From Fomitopsis serialis (Eukaryota; Basidiomycota; Agaricomycetes; Polyporales; Fomitopsidaceae), in the NCBI RefSeq assembly GCF_022376445.1, contig NW_025954975.1, positions 1 through 64,000 of the forward strand: a stretch of 64,000 nt of DNA, read 5' to 3'. The notes under the pieces were generated by a model, which did not search any database, was not told the origin of the DNA, and was given only the letters and a program-made list of their open reading frames with translations. Made by a program: the position numbers and the translations under genes. Shown piece by piece: positions 36,424 to 48,075 of the stretch. The stretch's first letter is position 1, and the number at the start of each line of letters is the position of its first letter.

Positions 36424-38545
36424 ATGACTGTTGTGGCCAAGGACCTTGTGCAGCCAGCCGTACTGACAATCGCAGGCTCGGACTCGAGCGGAGGAGCTGG
36501 CATTCAAGTAGAGCACCGCTCGTTTTCTGATCGGAAGCGTCAGACATTCATACGAGATCTGGTGTCTGTAGGCTGATCTCAAAACATACACTGCACTCGG
36601 ATGCTACGGTGCCAGTGTTATAACCGCGTTGACGGCTCAAAACACGACTGGTGTACAGGGAGTGCACCCATGTCCTCCAGAATTTGTGAAACAGCAGGTA
36701 CGCTGAGCAATATCAATAATCATATTGTGCACCATCTCTCATACTTTGGACGCAGCTCCAATCTGTGCTGGACGACATAGAACTCCAAGCGATCAAGACT
36801 GGAATGCTACACGATGCTAGCATCACTCATGTCATTGCCGAAACGCTGAGGGCGCACTATGGTGATGCTATACCGCACCTCGTAGTCGATCCAGTGTGCG
36901 TCTCAACGTCCGGCCACACACTGCTGCAGCATGAAGCAATCGCGACCATGGTCTCAGAGCTCTTCCCGCTCGCCGCGCTCATCACACCAAACAAATCCGA
37001 AGCCGAGCTGCTTCTCTCGCACTGTGGTTCGCCTTCTAAACTGGAAAATGTAGATGATATGCTTCCTGCCGCCAAAACGCTGCTTTCGACCGGTTGCAAG
37101 GCCGTCCTTCTCAAAGGTGGACACATTACGGCGACTATGAACGAGGTGAAGAGAATATCAGAGGCACACCCGGAAATACAGGTCATCCGCGAAGGGCTCC
37201 TGGGCGAGAACATGGAGATTCTGCAGATATCAGAAGAAGACACATCTTCCAATGCCCTGGTGATTGACGTCCTCCAAGAGGCGACTTTGACTACCTTATT
37301 TGTCCGCCCTCGTCTCGAGTCGAAGAGTACCCACGGCACGGGCTGCACGCTCTCTTCCGCACTTGCGTGCGCATTGGGTCGCGGGAAAAATCGTGAGTGA
37401 CGTACCGAATTTCCGTGCCTCGGACCATTTGACAACGGTGGCAAATAATAGTCGTCGAGGCAACGCGCATGGCCACGGTCTACACTCACCTCGGGATCGA
37501 GACCGCTAAACCTATAGGGCAAGGACATGGTCCACTCAACCATATGCACCCAATCGTCATACGTAGCGTGCCACAGTACGCTCATTTTGTCTCGTAACGA
37601 GGAATCCGTCCTGAGTTTATGTCCAGGCCTACGCCGAGTGTCCCACATCCTCTCACCCGGGTTCTGATCGAATCGTGTCGGGATATTTGGAAGGGATACG
37701 TTGAGCACGAGTTCGTAAAGCAGCTGGCGCAAGGTACACTGGCAAAGGAATGCTTCCTGCACTTCATAAAGTGCGCAGCATGTCTCCACGCGTCGGCAAG
37801 GTTCTAACCTGACCGCATTCACACCAAGGCAGGACTACCTTTACTTGAAGTACTACGCGAGGGCCTACGCGTAAGTTCTTCGCGAACAGAAGTGCTAGTA
37901 GAGAACGTTGACGGTGGCTATAATAGACTGCTCGCCGCAAAGTCTTCGACGTTCCCGTCGATTCAGGCTGCCACAGCGACGATCATCAATGTCATCAACG
38001 AAGTCTCGATGCACCGTTCGTACTGCGCACAATGGGGCATCACCGAGGAAGAGCTGAGGTTGACCCCGGAATCGCCTGCGACCACCGCGTACGGCGCGTT
38101 CATCCTCGACACCGGATTACAAGGTGAGACCCGCTGCATCGTTTCGTCTGCCTCTCGTTTCCGACCTATGCGTGGACCTAGGTGATGCCTCCCGGCTAGT
38201 AATGGCACTGGCCGCCTGCCTACTCGGGTACGGCGAGGTCGGCCTCTGGCTCAAAAAACAGGCTGCAAGGCCGGACACCTGGGTCAAGCTGGAGGATAAC
38301 CCGTACCGAAAGTGGATTGACGACTACTCCGGGGCGGACTACCAGAAGGCCGTCAAGCTCGGGCTAGGTATGCGATTCTCCGTGTTGCTGGTCGTGCTTC
38401 CGCTGACTGTGATGTAGATACGATTGAGGCCATGGCTGTGGCTGACCCTCCGTCGCCGGTACGGTTCCAGGAATGGCAGAGCGCCTGGGAGCGGTGCGTG
38501 CGATTGGAGAGGGGGTTCTGGGACATGTCGATGGGCATTCTCTGA
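36424..38545 (+). CDS. THI20: Bifunctional hydroxymethylpyrimidine phosphate kinase / thiaminase II (THI20)
   Basis: Two-step thiamine pyrimidine enzyme. Nine exons (36424-36507, 36572-36697, 36756-37392, 37452-37575, 37627-37770, 37829-37870, 37927-38123, 38182-38367, 38418-38545) give 555 residues in exact phase. N-terminal half (about 1-320) is a ThiD ribokinase-fold kinase: [22 protein letters not shown] at the start, [31 protein letters not shown] and the anion-hole block [13 protein letters not shown]. The C-terminal half (about 335-555) is TenA/thiaminase [44 protein letters not shown] (the conserved Cys/Tyr region ACLLGYGE), and [16 protein letters not shown]. This two-domain fusion is the normal fungal form. 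The third exon carries some insertions relative to bacterial ThiD. Confidence 0.95.
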
Positions 38546-39166
38546 GGTGACTTAGGATAGGGGAGGTGCGTTTAGATGTGGCCATTGAATACTTGCAATG
38601 TACAGGTAAATCTGAAAGCTGAGTACGTGCTGACGACAGCAAGGGAAATGCACGATGAAGTTGAGGTTATCATTGTATCAACACGCGCCCTCAGGCAGAT
38701 GCCCAAGGTAGGGAAGTTCGGAACATTGTGCGGTGCCGACTATGTGAATTCTGCGGTGGGACTGGCCTGCGCGCCGCGCGGTGCGCAGAGAGGCCGCAAT
38801 GACTTTCTCGCCCTCGTGAGGGCTGGCAGAGGTTCAAGCTAAGTAGCTGTTGTTATTCACTGTTGTTGTTGGGTTATGTGCAATGGTGGGATTGCTGATA
38901 ATGGCGTCGGACGCCAATTGGTGACGCATTTTCAGCGCAATAATGTTGCTAAGCGCACCGCTAAAGGTCACCGGCACCGGTCACCTCAATGCACACGAAT
39001 TCATATCATGATGTCGCATGCAAGTAGACATAATACACTGCGTCATTACATGCGTTGTTGCAGCCCACATATTTCATGAGTACATGTACAAACGTGTGGG
39101 CCACTATGGTACTCCTAACCAACAATCTTCAATCTCTCAGGCTCATTCGCCATGCGCTGTGACAAG
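38546..39166. other. Intergenic, no gene recognised
   Basis: Between the 3' ends of THI20 (+) and kinase copy A (-). An 88-codon frame (38576-38842, +) shows no similarity. A short run of ttgtt repeats lies near 38848-38873. Confidence 0.45.
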
Positions 39167-41645
39167 TTAAGCCCCGATACGTAGGTTACGCATATCTTGC
39201 GAACATTCTTCCGTAACCTCGTTGACAGAGGGACTGCCTGAAGGGAGCTGCAAACCCCAGACATTGTGCAAGTCGGTAGCCACATCCGCAATGGACGGTC
39301 TGTTGACACGCAATTGGTCCCAACAGGATTCCATGATGGACCAAATGATGTCGGATGGCCCTGAGCAATCGTCGCTGGCGGCGGGACGTTGGGGCCGTAG
39401 ACCGCTGACGATCTTGAATACAACGGTGCCCTTGTTGTCAAATTGATAGAATGGTACCTTCCCGGTGAACACCTAGAGGACCTTAGCTGATTGACTCGAT
39501 GGGTAAACGTAACAAACATACCTCCCACATGACCATGGAGTATGCATATACATCGCTATATTTGGACGCTGTTGCGCTATGCAACCCAAAGCCTTCTGGG
39601 TTAAGCAACTCCGGTGACATCCAGCGTAGCGTGGACTCGAATTTGGTCATGCAACTGACAGTGTTCAGTGTGTCGCAACCGTAGAGCGCAGCGGATAACC
39701 CGAAATCTGTGAGACAAGCCCGATGCTGCCTGTCTACCAAGATGTTTGGCTTTTCCATAATCAGTGCATTTCGGTCATATTGCATGATAGTGATTGACTT
39801 ACCCCTTTTAGGTCCCCGTGGACGATACCGACCTCGTCTGAATGGAGGTATTCGAGTCCACGGGCGACATCCAGGAGCTAGTGAAGATCAGACCGAACGC
39901 CAGGCTCGAAGTCAGCGGACAATTATTCGGTAATTTTGAGCATGACTCACCAGCTGTGGGCGACTTGCACTGGGATTGTTTTTCAGAAACTTGAGAATGT
40001 CCCCGTCTGGCATCCACAGACATATCATACTTATATCGAAGTGTTGACGGTCAATTCCATAAAAGGGCGCGATGTTCGGATGCGTGAGACGCCTCCAAAG
40101 TGTTGCTTCTTTAGCGATTTTCTAAAAACGAGAGCAGGCTATCAGACATATTCCTCGTGGCAAAACATGTGCACAAACCTTCATCAATGCATCAAGGGGA
40201 TCGTGTTGGGTCATCCTGACAGCCTTGATACCGACTGTCTTCCCATTCCATTGTCCGAGATAAATGTCGGCGCATCCTCCCTTCTCGTCCGGTCGGTTCG
40301 GATGACCATCCAAAGTCACGGAGTTTGTTGGAAGTACCAATGATACTGGAATGTCGCTATGTTCTATGCACAATTTGCGAAGCGCATGGAAGACGGTCGT
40401 ATAAAGATGGGTTTGGGGATTGATATTAACCAATACCTATAATATGGCACGACACTCTTGAGTGGACATCCCAGTGAGCACATTGAGTTAAACTCACAGC
40501 GTCTAGAAGATTTATGACTATGCCATGGTGACCAGTCTTCGCAAACTCCTTCATCACCCGGATACATTGCGCCGAAGACATTGCTGCTTGGATGATCTCC
40601 AGAATTTTGGCATGGTCATGCGTTGACTCCCGGCCACCGAAGTGCCCAGTCTTCAACAACGACTGAATAAGGTTCTGACACGCCTCTCGGTTGCTGTCGA
40701 TGTATTCGTCAAGTGATCGGCTTGTACGTGATTCCAATCGGTCATCTGCGTCCTGCGATCCTATATGAGTTTGCCGTCGTACAACTCGAGACATTGACCG
40801 GCGGTGTTGAGCGAGGTACGTACCAATTCGTTTGCAAGAGCGTCATCCCAACCATCCTTTAAGTCTGCGCCATCATATGTGCCGCTGGGAGTAGTGTGGT
40901 ACTGCATGGCTTTGTCAAGGCATTCTTCGTCATCGACATTAGAAGCAGTGCTGGGTGCTGAGCCTCGTGTATTGCCACTGCGTCTCTGAGAGAGTTTTGC
41001 GGCCATTTGTCGTAGCGACGAATAGGGCATGTCCATTCGTTCGACTGTCATCCCATTCGGACCAAGGCTAGTGTTGAGCATCGTCACTTGCTCGCAATAA
41101 GCAAGAGCTTGGACGAAGCAGACGAAGATAACGTTGCTTTCGATAGCGACATTATCAAGATGGAGTCGCCTGATGGATGAAGAAGTACGCAGGTGCTTGT
41201 AAATTCCCTTGTTGACCTGAAGGCCGTCTGTGTCGCCCCAAATAGCGTCACGCAGCACAAGGTCACGAAGGCGGGGTAGATTTGGCAGTAACGTCTTGGT
41301 GGCCTCGAAGAAGTGAGGGATAGGTCCCCTGCTCGTGTAGTCGCCATTGCGAGTGCCGTATATTGTCAGCCGTTCGATGTTCTGGAACTGTCTATGTGTA
41401 CGGGTAAGCACGTCAAGAGCGTCGATATCCCACGTGGTTCGAAGCTTGATGCTCTTGAATAAATGGTGTCGACTGGGGCCACACCATGTCTTACACACAA
41501 TTGAACAGGTGCGGAGGTGATCGCGAGCCGTGGCCGCAATAATGTCGATGATGTACTCCCATATCTCCACAGGAGCGCTGTCTATGCCGGCCATGGTCAT
41601 GGCCTGCAGTGTAGAGACCTTGGAATCGTCAGCGGCATTGCACAA
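39167..41645 (-). CDS. F-box / protein kinase fusion protein, copy A
   Basis: N-terminal F-box of the Agaricomycete type (APVEIWEYIIDII...LRTCSIVCKTWCGPSRHHLF), then a region with LRR-like repeats (PNLPRLRDLVLRD, SSSIRRLHLDNV), a helical linker (about 40430-40740), then a tyrosine-kinase-like kinase domain: glycine-rich strand EKGGCADIYLGQW, Lys in VGIKAV, catalytic loop GIVHGDLKG (HGD instead of HRD), LTDFGLS, STLRWMSPEL and the closing RPQRP...SDIIWSIMESCW...RPS. Several introns of about 50-60 bases. The first base after the acceptor at about 40757 is out of phase by one, likely a missing base. Start may be 41645 or an internal Met at 41600 or 41594. The same head-to-tail layout in copy B argues for a single real fused gene. 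Substrate unknown. Confidence 0.82.
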
Positions 41646-43085
41646 AAGTATGACAGTTGCTCCATACCTGCGCCATTGATAGCCCAGAACGCAGTCACTT
41701 CGTAGGGTTGGATGTTATGAGAGGTCTAAACAGACTGATGAGTGTTTGGGGGCACAGGAGGGATACTTCAACAGAGCTGGTGAAGCATCTACTTATATCT
41801 CCAGCACGCGGCACATAGCAACTTGCCATGACCTGCGAAGATGTTTTGAAGTATAACAAAAGCCCTGACCCGAATCACACAGACTCCGTCAATGCAGTCA
41901 GGGAAGTGGCTGAACCCATGAGGCATGCCGTACATCAGCATCCCAGCTCTGATGTAGATAGGCCCTTAGAAAAGTGTTTCATGTGCGTTCCCAACTCATT
42001 CGTGCGGCTTCCCTGATGATGATGGAGACGAATAGAAAGCAACGGGACCTGAAAGAGAATAAGAACACATAGATGAGAGCAAAGCCTGTATGAAAACTGA
42101 CATGGCTTGTCTGTAGGAAGGCCGCAAGCCATTTAGGACATGCACTAGAAATTGACTCAGTTAGCTCTGGATTGTGAGACAAGGTAACACAATGGCAGCT
42201 CTTCATCACACGATAGCAGCACAAGACATACCGTACACGCATATGTTTGTAGTCTGAAGCGAGGCTGGTATCCACGACAGCCGTACGGTCGATGAATGTC
42301 ATCACCAACGCGAACATCAAGGGCGATGGGCAGACTACAGCATGTTGCCAACGCCTCAGCGTTCTGTGGCATAATTAAGTCAATTGAACCATTCTTCATC
42401 GATACAAGACATCATCGGACGTAACTTATCACTTGTCTGCGAGCAGTCACTTTGGAACCAAACGGATGTTTTCGCATGCCGAAGTTAACAGCGCCTCGCG
42501 AAGCAGTCTTGTTTGTGACTATCGCAGTACCTTGCTACGCACGCTTCGACGGGGCGATGATGATGAACTGTGATAGCACAGGCCACCTGCTTGTTCTGCG
42601 GCGGCGATCTGGCGGTTGAGTCGATATACAGCCAGAGAAGAGACCTACACTCGGGCAAATCATACTGAAAGCGGATGCAGCACTTCGGAGAGAACATGGT
42701 TTCTGCGATGCACGAGACGCACACGCTCAAGGCCATGGCAATGGCAGTCTTGACATCCCGCGGTCGCCTGTAACTGTTCAAGCCTAAGCACTGGTCCGCA
42801 AGTCTCGTCAACTCTCCGCTCGTTGCACGTACCATTCAATAGGAAGAAGACCGGGAAGACCGGGCTAAGTGATGTTTGTCTCCAGACATGCCGGGACATC
42901 CTCGAACGGTTCGTGTGGCTCGAGAAATGATCCTGGGACATGCCATCGACCCTGCCTGAGACCACGAAGGCGGTGTGACATACGTGAGCATCGAAGATAC
43001 ACGGAATTCACAAGCAGACGCGAAAACAACAGACACAACAGCAGGGGGCGATGCGCTACATCGCCAGATAGATGATAACGATTTC
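41646..43085. other. Gap inside duplicated block, no gene supported
   Basis: 1.4 kb between kinase copy A and endonuclease III copy A. Several short frames (for example 42485-42835, -) lack any domain. The equivalent gap between the B copies is only about 0.7 kb and I see no clear shared sequence, so this part has diverged or carries an insertion. Confidence 0.4.
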
Positions 43086-44499
43086 TCATTCCGAAACCTC
43101 GGACAACGGCGAGGAAGCGTCACTTGCAGCGCCGACTGACTCCGTTTCCAGCGCGATTTCTACCTTGGGACCCGCTCCGCGTACAGCGGCCACGACAGCC
43201 TTCTCTTTCTTTGACTTCGACTTGCCCTTACGCGCGCTCGGGCAGAGATCTTTATTGAGTTCACAGCTGTCGCACCGCGGTCCGACAGGGAGGCATATTG
43301 TCTGTGGACGCATCATTAACGGCGAAGTTAGACGACACGCTCATAACCTTACCTGGCCGAAGCCTACTAGAAGGGCATTGATCTCCGGATGCAGTTCCAG
43401 AGGCAGCCACGATTGGAGGTTAAGACTGATCGCGCGGTCAGCACTAGACCAGACGACGGGTGTGAAGGGGCACTTGCCGTGTCTCCTCGGGGGTCTTGGT
43501 AGGCGGCTTGTGCCAACCCAACCTGTTAGTGATACGATGAACATGTACGTCAACTCCTATGCCCGCGTTTCTACATACTGTGTAAGCGACGCAGCGGAGG
43601 TAGTCAGGACTGTTGCTCACAGCTTCCATGCGTCTTGAAGGCAGAGGAATGCCATCTTCGGACCCACGCCCGGTAGAGAGCAGAGTTCGTCCACCGTCTT
43701 GGGAACATCCGAGTTGAAGTCGTCGCGAAGCCGTTGAGTGGCTTGTTTGAGGTACCTGCAGACTAGTCAGCCACAAGTGTGGGCGTCGTGGAGGCGCGAC
43801 TCACTGTGTCTTGCGTCGCCAGAAACCAACCTTGCAAATGGCCTCGGAGATGGCAGAGGCGTCTGCTTTCAGGACAGCGTCTACGCTGAGACTACCCCCA
43901 ACGGCCTCGCGTAATTTGCCGACGGCGGCAAAGGTGGTTTCGTCCTTCGTCTGCGAGGACAGCATGAGCGAGACGAGCGTAGCGAACCGCTGATTCTAGA
44001 AAGCCATCAGTAGCAATAACATGGGACGCGCATCAAAGCTCACCTGCGGAATAGTCTCCTCGAGCTGGGCCCTGTTACATCCCATCGTGTCGACAGGGGC
44101 CACAATGCGGGAGCGCATATCCTTGATGGTACTGTACGCCTCCGACCATCGTGCAGGTGCAGGGTGCGGTGTCTCCAGTGCTTGCTGGATGGGTTTCTGC
44201 TTCTTAGGAGACGCACTGCCTTCCTTCTTCACTCGAACAGTCGTTTTACGTTTCGCCCCTTTGGACAAGACAGTTGGGCCAACTTGAAGTGTCGTCTCCT
44301 CGATGGCTTCAACTGTGACCAAGGTAGAATGGTCGTCACCAGGATCCCGCGGTACATCGCTCTCGACTTTTATCCGCTTCGACCGCCGCAAGACCGTATG
44401 ACTGCTCTCGGACGTTGAAGTGAGTGGCGAAACAGAGCAGCCGTGCAGGAGCTCACTGGCATGCGACTCTGAGGCGATCGGGGAAGCACTTCTTTTCAT
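43086..44499 (-). CDS. NTH1: Endonuclease III homologue (bifunctional DNA glycosylase/AP lyase), copy A
   Basis: Base excision repair enzyme removing oxidised pyrimidines. After a basic, poorly conserved head, the HhH-GPD domain begins at [10 protein letters not shown] and continues [34 protein letters not shown] (helix-hairpin-helix with the catalytic Lys after GP), [14 protein letters not shown] (catalytic Asp in VDVH) and the 4Fe-4S loop [18 protein letters not shown]. All catalytic and cluster residues are present. The intron at 43426-43477 uses a GC donor (GCAAGT), where the paralogue has GT. Start at 44499 (MKRSASP) is taken by comparison with copy B; the frame is open further upstream and both copies share an LKPxRL stretch there, so an earlier start is possible. 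Nuclear and/or mitochondrial. Confidence 0.9.
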
Positions 44500-44979
44500 G
44501 AAGGATAAGCCCAGTCTAAAGGGTTTCAACAGAGGTACGTGGTGGGGAAAATACGCCAGTTTCCTTAGGCACTGAGGCCTGAGGTTGCACTGAGGTAACC
44601 GAGTTACTGAGAAGTGAACAGCAGTTGAAGCCGGAGGACTCGGAGGTGGGCCAGTGGCCGGCCCGGATTTGCGCGGGAAGATAGGCGCTCGGTGTACCCA
44701 AGCTCGCTCCGAGTTGGACACAAGTTGGACACCCCGACATTCGGGAGCAGCATTAAGTTTGGTATACATATGTACATACGGGCTTGAACGTCTCTATAGT
44801 GTTCTCGGATCATACGAACTTAGCAGTGAGCTGCATATCCCTTTCAGATGAAGATTATGAAAGAGCAACGAAAAGTTGCAGTGGCCAATCCTCGGAGATC
44901 TAGTACTTAGTAGTAGCTTAGTATGTAGTAGATGGTCTCGGTACTAGTGTGCCGGGTACATTTCTATCGGCAGTCCGAG
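44500..44979. other. Intergenic between NTH1 copy A and kinase copy B
   Basis: Holds the upstream region of NTH1 copy A and the 3' end of kinase copy B. The short frame continuing upstream of 44499 shows an LLKPFRL stretch resembling PLKPHRL upstream of copy B, a trace of the duplication. Confidence 0.45.
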
Positions 44980-47350
44980 TTATTCGATAGTCCGCTCGCC
45001 AAGGCTGGCAATGATTCCATCCGAGGGTGATTGCAAACACCACTCGTCTTCCAGTTGAGCAATCACGTCCGTCATCGACGGTCTCGCGGAAGGGTCTGCC
45101 CTCCAACACTGTTCCATGATAGACCAGACGGTGTCGGATAGCCCGAGGGAGGTGGCTTCCATCGGGCGCTGAGGTCTTTCACCGTTGATGATTCTGCGTA
45201 TGACGCTCCCGTCACTGCGAACGTTTGGAAACGGTATCTTCCGCGTGAATACCTAAGGAATTCGAAACGCTCAATACATCTTGTACTGAATCCGAATGTT
45301 GTGACATACCTCCCATATCACCATAGAGTACGAATATACATCGCTCTCCCTTGATGGTACTGCGCTTTCTCCGGGGTCGTGTATTTCTGGAGCCATCCAA
45401 CGAAGTGTTGACTTGAAATGGCTCGCCTGCGCGATCGTGTCTAGCGTGCCGCTATTATATATGATGGTTGAGAGGCCGAAATCCGTGAGACAGGCGCGGT
45501 TATGTTCGTCCACCAAGACATTGGCCTTGCATCCGATCAGTGTCTCACACGTAGTATGGTAAGGTCGGCTTGACTTACTCCTTCAAGGTCTCCGTGTATA
45601 ATACCGACATGGTCAGAATGTAGATACTCGAGTGCGCGAGCAACATCCAGGAGCTGAAGTAGGTCATGACCGTCAATGTAAGCAGAGTCTGTCTGACGTA
45701 TCAATATGACCTCACCAACTGTGAGCAACTTGCGTTCGGATTCTTGTTCAAGAATTCGATGATATTCCCATTCGGCATCCACTTGCAAATCATATTTATG
45801 TTGAAGTGTTCACAATCAAGACCATAGAAGGGTGCAATGTTCGGATGTACAAGACGTTTCCAGACTGTTGCTTCTTTGGTAATGGTCTGACATTGAAATG
45901 GGAGGACATCGTCGGAGTCAACGAAAGCCTTTTCTTGTGATCATAGTGCACGTACCTTCACCAACGTCTCGAGGGAGTCGCGCCTATACACATTGATGGC
46001 CTTGATACAGACAACCTGCTTCTTCCACTGTCCGAGGTAGATATCCGCGTATCCTCCACACTCTATTCGATCACCCCAGAAGACGCCGGAATCGTAAGGC
46101 AGGATTAAAGAATCAGGTATATCACCGTATTGTACGCATAACTCGCGGAGCGTGTGAAACAGAGTCGTGGCCAAGCGGGATTGGGGCGCGATTCTGTATA
46201 GTACCTGGACGCGCGTTGTCATTTTCATTCGGTTCTCGTACAAGCCTGAGGGCGACCAAAGAATTTCACTCACAGCGTCTAAGATGTTCACAGCTGACTG
46301 ATGGCACCCAGCCTGTGCGAACTTTTTGACGACCTGGATGCCTTGTTTCGAAGACAACACTGCTAGGAGAGTTCCCAATATATTGTCCTTGTCGTAGGTT
46401 GCGCCGTCCAACTCTGGAAGGGATGTGTCGCTCTTCAGCAGCTCGATGAAATGTTGACCTGCTTCATTATCGAAGACTTCCTGCAGCGGCTGCATTGGTC
46501 GCTCGAGCACCACAGAGTCATACTCATCCTACAGTTTCGCTTGTCATGAGCATAACTTATCCCTGGTAGATAAGGCGCAGTGTACGTACCGTAGTTATCA
46601 TGCCATCCTCGGTCGCGAGATTAGTATGGCTCTGGATTACGTTCCCAAGGCGCTCTTCGTCGCTTTCACTAGACTCACCGTCGAAAGACGGCCGCCTTGA
46701 ACTGCCAATACGTCCGTCAGAGAGCTCTTCGAGGATCTCTCGCAGTGACTTCGTGCCGATCGCCACCTTTTTGAAAAACATGCCACTGGGACCGACATGA
46801 GTGTCCGAAAACGTGACTTGCTTGCAGTAGGCTAGAGCTTGGACGAAACGGGCGAACACGATGTTACTGGAGATACGGACGTTGTCGAGGTGGAGCTGTC
46901 TGATGGATGAGGAGGTACGGAGGCACCTGAAGACGTCTTTGTTGACTTCAAGGCCACTCATGACGCCCCAGTCGGCATCGCGCAGGACCAGGTCTCTGAG
47001 GCATGGTAGAAATGGCAACAGCTTCTCGGCGAATGTGAACAAGTGAGGGATAGGACCTCTGTAACCATTGAAGCCACCATGCCATGTATCGTGAGGCGCT
47101 CCACGACTTGAAGATCAATATCGATATTGGCACGCTCGGCCAAGGTCTCGGTGTCCTCTTCGTTTCGCAGCGTGATGCTTTTTAACAGGCGGTATTGACT
47201 CCTGGCAGACCATGCTCTACACACTAGCGAGCAGGCGTGGAGGTTGTGCGCGCCGTTACTGCGATAATGTCGATGATGTGTTCCCATATTTCGACAGGTA
47301 TGTCTATACCAGCAGGAGGTTTGTATCCTTGAATAAGAAAACATGGCTAT
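44980..47350 (-). CDS. F-box / protein kinase fusion protein, copy B
   Basis: Same plan as copy A: F-box (IPVEIWEHIIDIIA ... CSLVCRAWSARSQYRLLKSI), LRR-like part (LPCLRDLVLRDADWG, SSSIRQLHLDNV), helical linker (about 46260-46500), and kinase domain with CGGYADIYLGQW, VCIKAI, GIIHGDLEG, LTDFGLS, STLRWMAPEI, RPQRP...GLSDTVWSIMEQCW...RPS, ending at 44980. Frames shift by minus one near 47243-47255 and 47071-47085; both are single-base gaps that leave a continuous protein if filled. The start codon was not fixed; an upstream exon may exist. Copy B is closer than copy A to the kinase fragment at the left window edge (shared GLSDTxWxIM and xxDLExEW). Confidence 0.75.
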
Positions 47351-48075
47351 CAGAGAAAACTTCGACTGAAACAGAACACATCATACGCACCTGAACCATG
47401 CGAGTGGCGCCACAGTGCAGAATATGGAGCTACGGAGATGGTCGCAAGAGCGTGTCTCGCAAGGCTCGGGCTGCGCTGTGTGCGTTGACTATCAGTACTG
47501 GGTAGACGACCGAGTACCAAGAGTGGGAGCAAACGTACAGGGTCTCGCTATTCATGCTACTATACTGGCAATATAAGTCACCTACTCGTGGCTGTGTCCA
47601 TAGCATAGGCAACGTCCTGGCGTGGGAATCGTGTGTGTGTGTGAATCCCGTTTATTGTCATATGAGGGCGAACCCTATGTAGACCCGGGGGATATTACTG
47701 TACACAGGCCCACAATCAGTCCAACTGTGCCTCAGAGCACTGAAAGGAGTCTGAGGCTGACGGGCAGGTGCACACAAGGTCACACATCAGCGCTCAGCAT
47801 TCGGAGGCATCGCCACGGATGCGATTGATAACCACTGTCAGCCAGGACGCAATACACAATAGCATCATGACACGTACCACAGCGAGTTGGGAGTCTATTG
47901 ACGCACATTCTCAGTAGTTGAACCGCATGTGACTGTTTACCCACAAACCGTGACAACGGCAGATAACAAAAGAGAATAAGGTCGCAACGACGTAGTGATC
48001 GGATGTTCACTCGCCCCCTGTATGGCATCGCAGAAGTTGACCCGATGCGTACACAAGCCAACGTCTGAGTCGCGG
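47351..48075. other. Gap inside duplicated block, no gene supported
   Basis: Between kinase copy B and NTH1 copy B. A short (gt)n run occurs near 47630-47642. No gene recognised. Confidence 0.4.

Noticed and set aside
42485..42835. Minus-strand frame between kinase A and NTH1 A as an extra gene of the duplicated block
   Set aside because: No counterpart in the gap between the B copies and no motif.
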